DNA from: G958295935 sp965224235
GTDB lineage: Bacteria > Chloroflexota > Dehalococcoidia > Lucifugimonadales > Lucifugimonadaceae
Direction: 5' to 3'
NCBI GenBank assembly: GCA_965224235.1
Contig: CBDCYP010000002.1
Coordinates: 372,001-436,000 of the forward strand
DNA length: 64,000 bases
In this document: in pieces, positions 27,274 to 36,415 of the stretch
How positions within the stretch are numbered: the stretch's first letter is position 1
How the letters are laid out: each line of letters starts with the position of its first letter
Program-made: the position numbers and the translations under genes
Notes under the pieces: model-generated
The model's database searches: none
The model's input: the letters and a program-made list of their open reading frames with translations, nothing else
Told to the model about the DNA's origin: nothing

Positions 27274-28915
27274 AGAGGCTGTGAGTTTTTTGGGTTCTGT
27301 TGTTGTTAGGCGGCATGTTGGTGGCGGAAGGCGCCATTGGGAAGTTTCACCGGGGCGGGCGCTTGTTGAGGGAGGCAGAATTGCGGGACAGCATTGGCCG
27401 CTTTCCGGGCGAATTCACTGGGGAATCCGGATTGACTGGTCCGGAGCTTATCGGCTGTGCCTGCTTAACCCCCGTGTCTGCCTACGCCATGAACGCCTCC
27501 CAACGCAGGAGGTTGTGGGCCACGGCGACAAGGAGCATTACGCTGGTGATTTTGGCAAGTCCCCGTACGTTGAATTGGCTCACTCCGTGAAGACGCACCT
27601 GGGCGTTCGTCCACTCGGCTACAGACGCCCGCTGCCTGTATATGGCTTTGGCCTCGCCGGTGGCCATCCGTTGACGCCACCTTGCCACGTCCGGCCCGTC
27701 CCCGTAGCGGGGATCGTAACGCTCCCGTTCGGGCTTGTTCCGGGGCAACCTCACCGGCGCATACACACTCACCCCACGTTGCTCCAGAGCGGTGATGTCC
27801 TCCCGGGTAGCGAAGCCCCCGTCCATCAGGTAGGAGTCAGGGCGCCGGCCCGTCCGCCTGACCAGTTGTTCCTCCATGGGCGCCGCTTGCCCTGCGTCCG
27901 TACCCGACGATGTGACCCCTACTCCGACGATGATCCCGTTGGCGCTATCAGTGGCCAGTTCGATATTGCAGGCTGGCCGGAAGCCGCCATCCGGCATCTT
28001 CATCACCGTTGCCTGGGGGTCTGTGGTGGATACCCGCGCCTTCGTAACCTTGGGACGCTGAGCCTTCGCCTTGGTGTGCTGTTGGCGTTCCTTCTTCGCT
28101 TGTGCCCGGGGCAAGTACGACAGCGCCTCCCGGACCCGTTCCTCCCGCTCTCGCGCCGCACGCTCCCGCGCCGCACGTTCACGCCGCGTCACACCGGAAT
28201 CGGGACGCTCCCGCTCCTGCGCCAGCCGCTCCACCTGCGCCCGCGCCTCCTCCATGCGCCTCTTCAATCCCTGCGCGCCGCGAAAGGACGCGGCGCCGGC
28301 GCTCGCCCTCACCCGCATCCCGTCTTGAGCCACACGCTCCAGCAGGACCGCCCCTGCGGCCATCAGAGAACCTATGATCTGGGTCAAAAGGCCGTCCAGC
28401 GCCTCCTGGTGGGCTACCCGGAAGTCAGAGAGCATGTGATAGTTGACAGGTACGTTCCCCCTCATCCAGCGGTAGGCGTCGTGCTCTTCGCACAAACGCG
28501 CCAGCCGGCGGGCGCTCCCTATACCGTCAACCGTGGCCAGAAGCCACAACGCCAGCAGCGCTTTGGGGTCTGTCGTTGGGCGGCCTGGCCGGTTCTCCAC
28601 CGCCTTGACCGGCGCATAAAAGGCCGACAGGTCCAACCTCTCCAAAAAGCTCCATATAACACGGGCCCGATGCTCTTGAGGCAACCGAGATTCCAGGTCC
28701 AATACCGCCCACTCAGGCTGATTCCGCACCGGCCGCAGCACCCGGGCCTCACCCGGACTCGTTGGCGCAGGCGCTCGCTTCTCCTCGATGGCCGGAAGTT
28801 CAAACAGCGTCTCTTCACTCATGTGTTCACCTCGCCGATATGGCTGCCCAATATCGTTGTCCAGCAATCAGCCTCTCAATACCATAGGAGCATAAATGAT
28901 TTATTCACAGGCTCT
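27274..28915 (-). mobile_element. IS1182-type element, copy 2, complete, about 1642 bp
   Basis: The ends are AGAGGCTGTGAG (27274) and, inverted, AGAGCCTGTGAA at 28904-28915. It contains an intact transposase. Its right flank, CAGGGTGACATG, is the continuation of the repeat that ends at 25832, so the whole IS pair sits inside that repeat. No clear target duplication longer than one or two bases is seen. Confidence 0.88.
27482..28822 (-). CDS. IS1182-type transposase, copy 2
   Basis: The 446-residue transposase starts MSEETLFELPAIEEK at an ATG with GAGGTG six bases upstream. It has the IS1182 N-terminal helical domain, 'VAQDGMRVRASAGAASF' with the first catalytic Asp, a Glu/Arg-rich coiled coil (about 185-215), LMDGGFATRED with the second Asp, and the C-terminal Glu region near AEWTNAQVRLHG. 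It appears functional. Confidence 0.9.
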   Translation of the reverse strand: MSEETLFELPAIEEKRAPAPTSPGEARVLRPVRNQPEWAVLDLESRLPQEHRARVIWSFLERLDLSAFYAPVKAVENRPGRPTTDPKALLALWLLATVDGIGSARRLARLCEEHDAYRWMRGNVPVNYHMLSDFRVAHQEALDGLLTQIIGSLMAAGAVLLERVAQDGMRVRASAGAASFRGAQGLKRRMEEARAQVERLAQERERPDSGVTRRERAARERAAREREERVREALSYLPRAQAKKERQQHTKAKAQRPKVTKARVSTTDPQATVMKMPDGGFRPACNIELATDSANGIIVGVGVTSSGTDAGQAAPMEEQLVRRTGRRPDSYLMDGGFATREDITALEQRGVSVYAPVRLPRNKPERERYDPRYGDGPDVARWRQRMATGEAKAIYRQRASVAEWTNAQVRLHGVSQFNVRGLAKITSVMLLVAVAHNLLRWEAFMA

Positions 28916-29125
28916 CAGGGTGACATGGGGCGCTCGAGGTGACATGGAGTGAGGAATCACTGGTTGGGGAGCCAGTTACGCAAAGGACTCCGAACGCGAG
29001 ATTGATGAGGACGGAAGGGGTCGGGGTCCGTGCGGCAACGCGCATACGACGCGAACCCCGCTATTCCGCCGAAAACCGTATTCCGAATGATCGTGACTTC
29101 GGCAATCTCATCGTTATGAGACGGC
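28916..29125. other. Right part of the dispersed repeat and spacer
   Basis: GTGACATGGAGTGAGGAATC and GGTTGGGGAG in this stretch recur almost exactly at about 47350-47385. GTTACGCAAAGG also recurs near 38010 (forward) and inverted near 47225. No gene is seen. Confidence 0.5.
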
Positions 29126-30745
29126 CTACACGTAGATGTTCCTCATCTGCCAGGCGTCCAGGAACCGCAACTCAGCAACGCTGCCCTGGGCCCGCAGGGA
29201 GATGCCCGTGCTGTCCCGTCGACCGGGATAAACACGCGCCGCAACGCACTGCTTGCCGTTCGCGAACACCTCTACCACGCTGTGGTCGATGAATACCCGA
29301 AGCTGAAGCGGTTCGTCCGGTTCGAGGCGGATCGGCGCCGTCTCGGGGGCGCGTGAGAGCGCGCCTGATAATGTCGAAGAGTAGGAAGTGTCCAGCGTGA
29401 GCAGACTCTCGCGCACCTCGACGGGCCTCGGCAGGCTCCGGTTGGGGACGGCAGGCTTTCCCCCATGGAGCAGCGCCCCTGAACGATTTGAAGTAGGCTG
29501 GATTCTGAAGCCACGGTCCTTGTAGAACGCGATGCGCGTGCATTCCTCCCTGTCCGGAGATCGAAGGACGTTGAGTTCGACCATCGACGCGTCACGGGCA
29601 TCGAGCTCCAGCATCAGCTCCATCGCTCCGCCCTCGATACCCTCCAGGACAATCTCCTCGTTGGCGGGCAACGCGGTCGCCCCGATCCGCTTGTGGTCGT
29701 ACCGGATTGACTCGATATCGCCGGCGGGCGCAACCCGCACCTCGTCGTCTCCCGCGAGCGTAAGACGCCTGGGAAGCGTCATAATCTGGTTCCAGCCCTC
29801 TGTGGGAAGCCCTGAGTTCATGTTGAAGATCACGATGATCCCACCCTGGCCGTCGGGTGTCGCGGAGGGGGCGTGAACCCCCGACGGGGTGGACGGACCG
29901 AAGTTGAAGAGCCCATGGGACGTGACGATCAGCTTGTCGCGCTCCTCGTCGTAGTCGCCCAGCAGGTATTGGCCGCCGCTCATGTGGCTGAAGAACAGGA
30001 GCATGTGGCGGTCGCCGATCGGCCAGAAGTAGGGACAGGCGCCGTCGTCTCCCACCAGCGTGAACTTATCGTCCTCGGTGAGAGGATGCAGGTACTCCCA
30101 GACCTCAAGGTCCTTTGAGCGGAAGACGAAATCGGCTGCAACCCTCTTCCCGACCGGACCGTCGGTTGTGGTCCCGCCGGAGAGGGCGTAGTAGACGCCG
30201 TCCCTCTTCCAGATGCAGGGATCGAAAACCGTGTACGGCTGCGGCCTGGCGTGATCCGGGATCGGAATAACCGGCTGACCCGTAACCTTCTCCCAGTTAA
30301 GTAGCAGAGGGTCACTGGAGACGGCGACCATATTGCCGACCTGGGTCCCGTGGTAGATCGCTATGACCCGGTCGTCCTCGACGAGTGTCGCGCCCGAGAA
30401 GCAGCACTCTTCCGGGTCGGGGTAGATGGCGTAGGGAAGGTCGCGCCAGTGGATGAGATCTTCGCTGACGGCGTGTCCCCAGTGCTGCCTGGGGTCCTCC
30501 GGTGGATAGCCCTGGTAGAAGAGGTGCCAGCGACCCTGCCAAAAACAGAGACCGTTGGGGTCGTTCAACGTGTTTTCCGGGTTGACGTAGTGGTACGTCG
30601 GCCGGTGCGGATCGCCTTCCTTTGCCTTTCGAGACGCTATCATCCGTTGCAGCAGAGGGTTGTTTGCCAGCTGTGCCTCCTGCTCGGCGAGAGTTTCCGC
30701 AAAGATGTAGTGGGGAACGAAAGAGGCGTAGTCAGGACCGCCCAT
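29126..30745 (-). CDS. Glycoside hydrolase family 32-like protein
   Basis: The 539-residue protein has the GH32 five-bladed propeller (about 45-350) and a C-terminal beta-sandwich ending in 'LRVFIDHSVVEVFANG', a family hallmark. The nucleophile D62 lies in LNDPNG. The second motif is FDP (174-176) instead of RDP. The third, normally E-C with the acid/base Glu, is A236-C237 in DDGACPYFW, so the usual proton donor is missing unless D233/D234 replaces it. Its start overlaps the PhyH stop (TAATG), so the two are translationally coupled. Hydrolysis of fructosides cannot be assumed. Confidence 0.88.
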   Translation of the reverse strand: MGGPDYASFVPHYIFAETLAEQEAQLANNPLLQRMIASRKAKEGDPHRPTYHYVNPENTLNDPNGLCFWQGRWHLFYQGYPPEDPRQHWGHAVSEDLIHWRDLPYAIYPDPEECCFSGATLVEDDRVIAIYHGTQVGNMVAVSSDPLLLNWEKVTGQPVIPIPDHARPQPYTVFDPCIWKRDGVYYALSGGTTTDGPVGKRVAADFVFRSKDLEVWEYLHPLTEDDKFTLVGDDGACPYFWPIGDRHMLLFFSHMSGGQYLLGDYDEERDKLIVTSHGLFNFGPSTPSGVHAPSATPDGQGGIIVIFNMNSGLPTEGWNQIMTLPRRLTLAGDDEVRVAPAGDIESIRYDHKRIGATALPANEEIVLEGIEGGAMELMLELDARDASMVELNVLRSPDREECTRIAFYKDRGFRIQPTSNRSGALLHGGKPAVPNRSLPRPVEVRESLLTLDTSYSSTLSGALSRAPETAPIRLEPDEPLQLRVFIDHSVVEVFANGKQCVAARVYPGRRDSTGISLRAQGSVAELRFLDAWQMRNIYV

Positions 30746-31377
30746 TATGTCTCCTTATTCGAAGTTCGCAGGCTGCCGGTCACGCGCCTCGGCTGGGAGG
30801 AGCGCTTGATGCTGTGGTTGAACACGGCGAGGTCGCCAGGCTCGGTCTCGAGCGCGCAGGCGGGGAGACTGCCGGGATCAATACCGAACCTGCCATTGCG
30901 CAGATGATGCTCAAGGGCATCGGCGAAGGACTCACCCACGCGATGACTGCCCGGGATCACGCGCAGAGCGCCGGTGTCCTTCGTGGTCGGGTCGAGGTAG
31001 AAGGCCATCTTGAAGGTGAGCGCCGGCCGGGCGCCGTAGCCGTCGGCGTGCCACCGCGTGTCGCCCACATAGAGATTGCCGCCGCCGCCGGTGTAGTTGA
31101 ATTCCCCGCCGCATATGCTGGAGGCGATGTCGTGTATCCGCAGGTCGTCGAGAAGGGAGTTAAGGTACTTGCTCTTGTCCGGGCACGGGACAATCGCCGA
31201 TCTGGCTTCGTCGTCGTGTTCGCGCCCGTAATGCCCGCCGCCGTGGGCCGACCAGATCGTCTCAAACTCCTCGGTGATGCGGTTGACGCATTCGGCCAGC
31301 AGCCCGGGGAACGCCAGGAATCCGAACGTCCTGAACTGCTCCATCTGATCCTCTGAAAGCGGTCGCTGGGTCTTCAT
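30745..31377 (-). CDS. Phytanoyl-CoA dioxygenase (PhyH) family protein, short C-terminus
   Basis: The 210-residue protein is an Fe(II)/2-oxoglutarate oxygenase of the PhyH family. H110-x-D112 (RWHADG) supplies two iron ligands, the conserved PGSHR lies at 142-146, and H188 (FNHSIK) is the likely distal ligand. In relatives the distal His is followed by an N-x-S and an Arg that binds 2-oxoglutarate within a further beta strand; here the protein ends 22 residues later without it, so truncation or frameshift is possible. Start placed at ATG 31377 (MKTQRPLSE), with GGAGGCC-like bases upstream. It is coupled to the GH32-like gene. Confidence 0.8.
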   Translation of the reverse strand: MKTQRPLSEDQMEQFRTFGFLAFPGLLAECVNRITEEFETIWSAHGGGHYGREHDDEARSAIVPCPDKSKYLNSLLDDLRIHDIASSICGGEFNYTGGGGNLYVGDTRWHADGYGARPALTFKMAFYLDPTTKDTGALRVIPGSHRVGESFADALEHHLRNGRFGIDPGSLPACALETEPGDLAVFNHSIKRSSQPRRVTGSLRTSNKET

Positions 31378-31740
31378 CACGGCCTCCTGATTAGAGGTGC
31401 CTCGCATCTGCTCACGCTGCCAACGGACACCGGAGCAGTAACAGGCCTGTCCCAAGCCAGTCGAAGGGCATCCTATCAGGTCAGAAGACCAGCAATTCCG
31501 CCCTGTCTCCGTCCACCCCGACCCCGAAGGGGAACCACCCGGGGCGCGGGGCGACACGCATGTGCCACCCATGCGCAATGTAAATCCAACATCCCATTCC
31601 CCACACCCCGGCTGGCGCCCACAAGAGGCGCCGCTATGACTGGTTACCCGATAGAGACGATGCCGGCATCCCTAACTTCTCATCCGCGCCTCGACACAAT
31701 CCGCGACCGAACGTCGACGACCATGTAGTGGCGCCCCTTG
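31378..31740. other. Intergenic stretch with a short dispersed repeat
   Basis: No gene found. A CACCCCGACCCCGAAGGGGA block near 31511-31530 resembles the palindrome at 13031-13058. The last four bases CTTG are the target duplication of the next IS. Confidence 0.4.
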
Positions 31741-33438
31741 GAGCCTGTCTCAGAAGTGGGCGGGGCTTAGGATCAGGCGCATTGGCGCCAGTCGAACGCG
31801 CTGGAAGATTGAAAGCGCCGCCGTGGGATTGATCGCCCTCTGCACGCAGGCGGGCAATTTTGTGCCGTTTCTGAGTGGAGATCTGTCAATGTAACGTGGC
31901 AGCGGCCTGATCCGGTGTTGCGCTTCGTATGTGAACCCAGGGTCCGGCGCCTGGGCCCGCCATATCCGCCATAGGGTGCGCAGGTTGAATGCCGTGGCTA
32001 GAAGGATCCACTCAGCCGCAACGTTGGCTAAGCCGCGCAACAGGAATCTCCGGGCTTGCTGTTGCTCTTTGATGATCCCGAAGACCGGTTCGACCAGTTG
32101 CTTTCTCTGCCTATAGGCCCGTTTGGCTTCTTCGGTGGACATCCAGGCCCGGTGGCGGAGAAGCGCAGCGTCGTGCGGGCCTATTTCCAGTGCGCGTCCA
32201 TGCCGTCGGTCCGTAGTACAGACCCCGAAGGCCGGGCAGGCCCGGCACACGGCGCCCGAGGCGCGGTAGAGTCGCATCATGGTCTGGCGAGTGCGCTTCA
32301 TACGGGTGAAGCGCAGCCACTGTCCCTTGGGGCAACGGTAGCGGTCGCTCGCCTCGTCGTAGGTGAAACGGTCCTTGTGATACAGGCTCTCCAGCGCCCG
32401 CCCCTGCGCCTCCGGCATGACCACCCGTTGGCCTTTCCGGGCGCATTCCTCCAGATTGCTACCGGAGTGATAGCCCGCATCGGCCAACGTCGTCTCCGCC
32501 CTGACCCCTGACGTCTCCTCCGCCTTCTCCAGCATCGGACCCAGTTGCGACTGGTCGACCGGGTCGTCCGTCACGTCGGCCGCCGTGATCAGCATGCCGC
32601 TCTCTTTCCCCTCAGACGTTACCGGACAGACCACCACCTGTGAGTTGTAGGCCAGCGTGACGCCCTGACGCGTCTTCATCATCACGGCGTCCTGATCGGT
32701 CAGGTTGATTTGCTTGAGATGGTCGCTGTCCTCAAGCGTCTCCTTCGCCCGCAGCATCCGCTCTCGCAACGCTTCCTTGCCGGCCAGTTCCTGCGGTAGA
32801 TTCGCCGGCGCGGCGTCCTCCCCGGCCTCGTTCTGCGCCTCGAGGTCGCAGATCGTTCGTTCCGACCGTTTCAACAGACGGCGCAGGGCTTCGTCATCAT
32901 AGGTACGGTCATTTGCCGCGTTGGCCCTCACCTTCGTCCCGTCCACCGCCTGCACCGCCAAGTCCACCAGCTCCATCCTGAACGCCGTGCGCACCGTGTG
33001 CTTGAACAGATTCCTCATGGCCTGGCGGTGGTTCTTGTAGAACCGCCAAAGGGTGTTGTGGTCCGGACGCTGCCATCCCGTGAGCCACAGGTACGGTATC
33101 TGGTCGCGGCAGGCCGTCTCCAGCTTGCGGGTCGAGCGCACGCCGGTCATGAAGCCGTAAAGCCACACGCTCAATAGCGCCCGGGGGTGGTAGGCCGGCG
33201 TTCCCATAGGGTCACCGTCTGTATCGACCCCAAGCCCGGCCCAGCCATCCCGGTCCAACCCGTCCAGGTACATGTCCACGAACCTCGCCGGATGGTCGGC
33301 GGGGATCAACTCATCCAGGGTGGGCGGCAACATCCATATCTGTTCCCGCCCCATCGGCCGCAGTGGCATCTGTCTCTCCTCGAATAACCGTGTGACGTAC
33401 GCAAAGTTTAACGGCCAGCCGACTTCTGAGACAGGCTC
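31741..33438 (-). mobile_element. IS1182-family element, 1698 bp, complete
   Basis: The ends are inverted repeats GAGCCTGTCTCAGAAGT (31741) and its complement ACTTCTGAGACAGGCTC (ending 33438). CTTG is repeated on both sides (31737-31740 and 33439-33442). One intact transposase fills the element. A deletion relic of the same element lies at 13168-13360. Confidence 0.92.
31750..33369 (-). CDS. IS1182-family transposase
   Basis: The 539-residue protein has the IS1182 N-terminus (PPTLDELIPADHPARFV), a DUF772 region 'LLSVWLYGFMTGVRSTRKLE', the first catalytic Asp in VQAVDGTKVRA, a coiled-coil spacer (about 165-220), the second Asp in TLADAGYHSG, a zinc-ribbon-like C-x-x-C-x5-C cluster (AVCRACPAFGVC) and the final Glu in KQLVEPVFGIIK. 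All are present, so it is probably active. Confidence 0.93.
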   Translation of the reverse strand: MPLRPMGREQIWMLPPTLDELIPADHPARFVDMYLDGLDRDGWAGLGVDTDGDPMGTPAYHPRALLSVWLYGFMTGVRSTRKLETACRDQIPYLWLTGWQRPDHNTLWRFYKNHRQAMRNLFKHTVRTAFRMELVDLAVQAVDGTKVRANAANDRTYDDEALRRLLKRSERTICDLEAQNEAGEDAAPANLPQELAGKEALRERMLRAKETLEDSDHLKQINLTDQDAVMMKTRQGVTLAYNSQVVVCPVTSEGKESGMLITAADVTDDPVDQSQLGPMLEKAEETSGVRAETTLADAGYHSGSNLEECARKGQRVVMPEAQGRALESLYHKDRFTYDEASDRYRCPKGQWLRFTRMKRTRQTMMRLYRASGAVCRACPAFGVCTTDRRHGRALEIGPHDAALLRHRAWMSTEEAKRAYRQRKQLVEPVFGIIKEQQQARRFLLRGLANVAAEWILLATAFNLRTLWRIWRAQAPDPGFTYEAQHRIRPLPRYIDRSPLRNGTKLPACVQRAINPTAALSIFQRVRLAPMRLILSPAHF

Positions 33439-33511
33439 CTTGTGGGCGCCATTGGGGGAAGAGCGGTGCGACTGCCGAAAACACCCCCTGACCAGGGCAA
33501 TCTGCCCCGGC

Positions 33512-34771
33512 CTAACCCGTGTCTTCGCAGCTTTTTAGTACGAGGCAGGCGTTTTGACCGCCGAAGCCGAAACTGTTGGAGAGGACGGTCTTCACTGCGG
33601 CCTCGCGCTTGACGTTTGGCACGTAGTCCAGGTCGCAAGCGGGGTCGGGGTAGTCGTAGTTGATCGTCGGATGAATGACACCATCGGTAATCGTCTTCAC
33701 GCAGGCGATCGCTTCCAGCGCTCCGGCGGCCCCGAGGGAGTGCCCGATCATCGACTTTGTGGAACTGACCGGTACATTCGCAGCGTGTTCGCCAAACGCC
33801 AACTTGATCGCCAGCGTTTCGGACACGTCGTTAGCCGGAGTAGATGTCCCGTGCGCGTTGATGTAGTCGACGTCTTTAACACCGATCCCTGCGTCTTTGA
33901 GAGCCAGCCATATCGCCTTCGCCGCGCCTTTCCCCTCAACGTGGGGTTGTACCAGGTGAAAGGCATCGGACGACACTCCCCAGCCCGCGACGTACACCTC
34001 GAATTCCGCTCCGCGTGCGCGTGCGTGCTCCTCGCTCTCAAGGATTATTATTCCTGCGCCCTCAGCCGGCGCAAATCCATCTCGATTCTTTTCGAAAGGC
34101 CGGCTGGCCTCTTCCGGCGCATCGTTTCGAGTCGTGAGCGCGTGGATCGTGCAGAACCCTCCCAGCCCTAGCTCGCAGATGCCTGCCTCGGCGCCCCCGG
34201 TAATGACCACGTCCGCCGCGCCGCGCCGGATCACCTCGGCCGCCTCGCCGACGGCCTGGGTACCGGCAGCGCAGGCCGTTGCGCAAGTGTTCGTATAACC
34301 GGTGGCCCCAAACAGGCGGCTAACGTTCGCAGACGCCATGTTCGCCAACATCATCGGTATGAAAAAGGGACTCATACGCATCCCATGCCGGCCGGCCAGG
34401 ATGCGGGACTGCCGGTCCGTCTCGGGAAGCCCTCCGGATCCGCATCCGATCAGGACCGCCACGCGATCGGAGTCCTCGGCCGACAGGTTGAGTCCGGCAT
34501 CGGCGACGGCCTCGGTCACCGCTCCGACGGCAAACTGTGAAAAGCGCGCCAGCCGACGCGCCTCCTTGCGGTCGACGTATCGGGTCGGATCGAAGTCGCG
34601 CACCTCGCCGCCGATCTTGCAAGGGTAGCCCGTGGTGTCGGTAAGCGTCAGTCGCTCGATTCCCGACCTGCCGCTCGTCAGCCCGTCCCAATACTCGTCG
34701 ACGGACATCCCCAGGCACGAAAGCGCGCCCATACCGGTGACTACGGCGCGAGTGCGACCAATGTTATCCAT
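33512..34771 (-). CDS. fabF: Beta-ketoacyl-ACP synthase II
   Basis: FabF extends fatty acids by condensing acyl-ACP with malonyl-ACP. The 419-residue protein has the thiolase-like fold with catalytic C167 (TACAAGTQA), H307 (NAHGTSTP) and H344 (GHSLGAAGA), plus K339 in STKSMIGH. The size is normal. No other fab genes are adjacent; folC lies 59 bases upstream in the same direction and may share its transcript. Confidence 0.95.
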   Translation of the reverse strand: MDNIGRTRAVVTGMGALSCLGMSVDEYWDGLTSGRSGIERLTLTDTTGYPCKIGGEVRDFDPTRYVDRKEARRLARFSQFAVGAVTEAVADAGLNLSAEDSDRVAVLIGCGSGGLPETDRQSRILAGRHGMRMSPFFIPMMLANMASANVSRLFGATGYTNTCATACAAGTQAVGEAAEVIRRGAADVVITGGAEAGICELGLGGFCTIHALTTRNDAPEEASRPFEKNRDGFAPAEGAGIIILESEEHARARGAEFEVYVAGWGVSSDAFHLVQPHVEGKGAAKAIWLALKDAGIGVKDVDYINAHGTSTPANDVSETLAIKLAFGEHAANVPVSSTKSMIGHSLGAAGALEAIACVKTITDGVIHPTINYDYPDPACDLDYVPNVKREAAVKTVLSNSFGFGGQNACLVLKSCEDTG

Positions 34772-34830
34772 GTTTCTCTTATGCCTGCGATCCGGCGCCC
34801 CAAAGGCAGCCTGTTGATATCAGAGATGTG

Positions 34831-36219
34831 TCAGACGTTGGCTTCAGCGGTGTATGTCTGGGTGAAAGGGCCTCGAAGGTCAGGGTACAACTCCGGCTCG
34901 ATACCCCGAACGTGTTCAATGACTTCGGCCGCCACGAACAGCGAGCCGGTTGCGACAATCAGCGTCTCCGGTCCGGCCATCCCGTACGCGGTGTCCAACG
35001 ACGAAGCCACATCCCGCGTCACCCCTGCAATCGTCCCATTATCGCGCTGGATTGCGGCTGCGAATTCGTCGGGCTCTACGGCCTTCGGATGCCGCGACCT
35101 CGTGACTACCACCCGCGGACAAAGCGCCGCGAGTTCCGAAACGACCGCGGTCATGTCGTGTCCGGTCGTGCAGCCGACGACCAGTACGACATCATCATAC
35201 GTACTGAAATGGCGTCGTAACGTCGAACGTAACGCACGAGCAGAATCGGCGTTATGCGCGCCGTCGGCCAGCACAACCGGCGGGCCCGTATCGACCACCT
35301 CGGCTCGTGCGGGCCAGACAACCCCGGAAAGCCCGGCCGACACTTTGGCCGGTTCGAGGCCGAAAGAATCCAGGGCCTCGAGCGCCGCTATAGCCGTCCG
35401 GGCGTTTTCTATCTGGTGTGCGCCGAGCAGGGGCAACTCGATATCGCACCTCCCGCGCCCGCTTTCATAGCCAACCCTTTGAGGCTTCCACCCGTCGTGT
35501 GATACCTCGATCACCCGAACGGCGACGGGCGCGTCTATCAGCCGCGACCCGGCAGAAGCGGCCGCTTGCCTGATAACCCGCTCCGCATCGGGGCGCTGTA
35601 CAGAGGAGACGACCGGCACGCCCGGCTTAATTATCCCCGCCTTCTCCGCGGCAATCTTTTCGATAGTGTCGCCAAGCACCGCCACGTGATCGAGGCCGAT
35701 GGGCGTGATGACCGACACGGCGGGCAACACAAGATTAGTGGCGTCGAGCCTGCCTCCGAGCCCAACCTCTATCACCGCGCAGTCGGCGGCGACATCCCGA
35801 AAATGGACAAACGCCATGGCCGTAAGCATCTCGAACACGCTCACCTTGCCCAGATCGCCCCGCCGTTCAATCGCCGTTGCCGCGGGCCACAGGCGTCCGA
35901 TCAGATCCGCGAACACGCGGGTTCCGACCGGGGCGCCGTCGATACGTATTCGCTCGGTAAAACGGTGGAGGTGAGGCGACGTATACAGGCCGGTACGCAA
36001 GCCGTTCGACGCGAGTGCGGACGCTATAAGCGCGCACGTGCTCCCCTTGCCCTTCGAACCGGCCACGTGAATCACGGGAGCCGCCAGATGCGGGTCCCCC
36101 AATTGGGCGAGCAGGCGTTCCATCCTGCGCAGGTGAAAGTCCGGCGGCTCACCCGCCCTGGACTTGCGCTCGAAGTCGGCCAAAGTCAGCAAGCGGTCTA
36201 TGGCAGAACGATAATCCAT
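34831..36219 (-). CDS. folC: Folylpolyglutamate synthase / dihydrofolate synthase
   Basis: FolC adds glutamate to folates (and dihydropteroate). The Mur-ligase-like protein has the P-loop GSKGKGST at 54-61, 'TSPHLHRFTERIRIDG', VEVGLGGRLDATN, and the DGAHN motif of the C-terminal domain. The start at ATG 36219 (MDYRSAIDRLLTLADFERK) fits family alignments and gives 462 residues; an ATG at 36246 would add nine. Folate supply links it loosely to the one-carbon enzymes near 40 kb. Confidence 0.93.
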   Translation of the reverse strand: MDYRSAIDRLLTLADFERKSRAGEPPDFHLRRMERLLAQLGDPHLAAPVIHVAGSKGKGSTCALIASALASNGLRTGLYTSPHLHRFTERIRIDGAPVGTRVFADLIGRLWPAATAIERRGDLGKVSVFEMLTAMAFVHFRDVAADCAVIEVGLGGRLDATNLVLPAVSVITPIGLDHVAVLGDTIEKIAAEKAGIIKPGVPVVSSVQRPDAERVIRQAAASAGSRLIDAPVAVRVIEVSHDGWKPQRVGYESGRGRCDIELPLLGAHQIENARTAIAALEALDSFGLEPAKVSAGLSGVVWPARAEVVDTGPPVVLADGAHNADSARALRSTLRRHFSTYDDVVLVVGCTTGHDMTAVVSELAALCPRVVVTRSRHPKAVEPDEFAAAIQRDNGTIAGVTRDVASSLDTAYGMAGPETLIVATGSLFVAAEVIEHVRGIEPELYPDLRGPFTQTYTAEANV

Positions 36220-36288
36220 TATTGGTGCACGGCTAACGGGCCGCATGTTCGTATGTTGTCACGAGTTGGCTTAAATGGTCGCGACTTG

Positions 36289-36415
36289 GAGGGTGTCTAA
36301 TAAGTGCCGCTGTAAACGAGCGTGTACGTTGCCATTGTTAGCGCAACCGAAGAATCTAACGTCTGCCAAACGGTAGGGCCGACCTCTCTGATCTCATACC
36401 CTTCGGCTTCGCTCA
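36289..36415. repeat. Dispersed MITE-like repeat, split by a decayed IS
   Basis: It opens with GAGGGTGTCTAATAAG, close to the inverted end of the IS at 22980. It continues with GAAGAATCTAACGT and CCCTTCGGCTTCGCTCA, shared with 25671-25832. A decayed IS1182-type element begins at the same place in the hairpin as at 25833. Confidence 0.7.

Noticed and set aside
26074..28942. Long plus-strand open frames across the tandem IS pair
   Set aside because: They are antisense to the IS1182-type transposase, have Arg/Pro/His-rich composition, and repeat because the IS is duplicated.
33512..36219. Fatty-acid synthesis operon
   Set aside because: Only fabF is present; its upstream neighbour is folC and no acpP, fabD or fabG is nearby.
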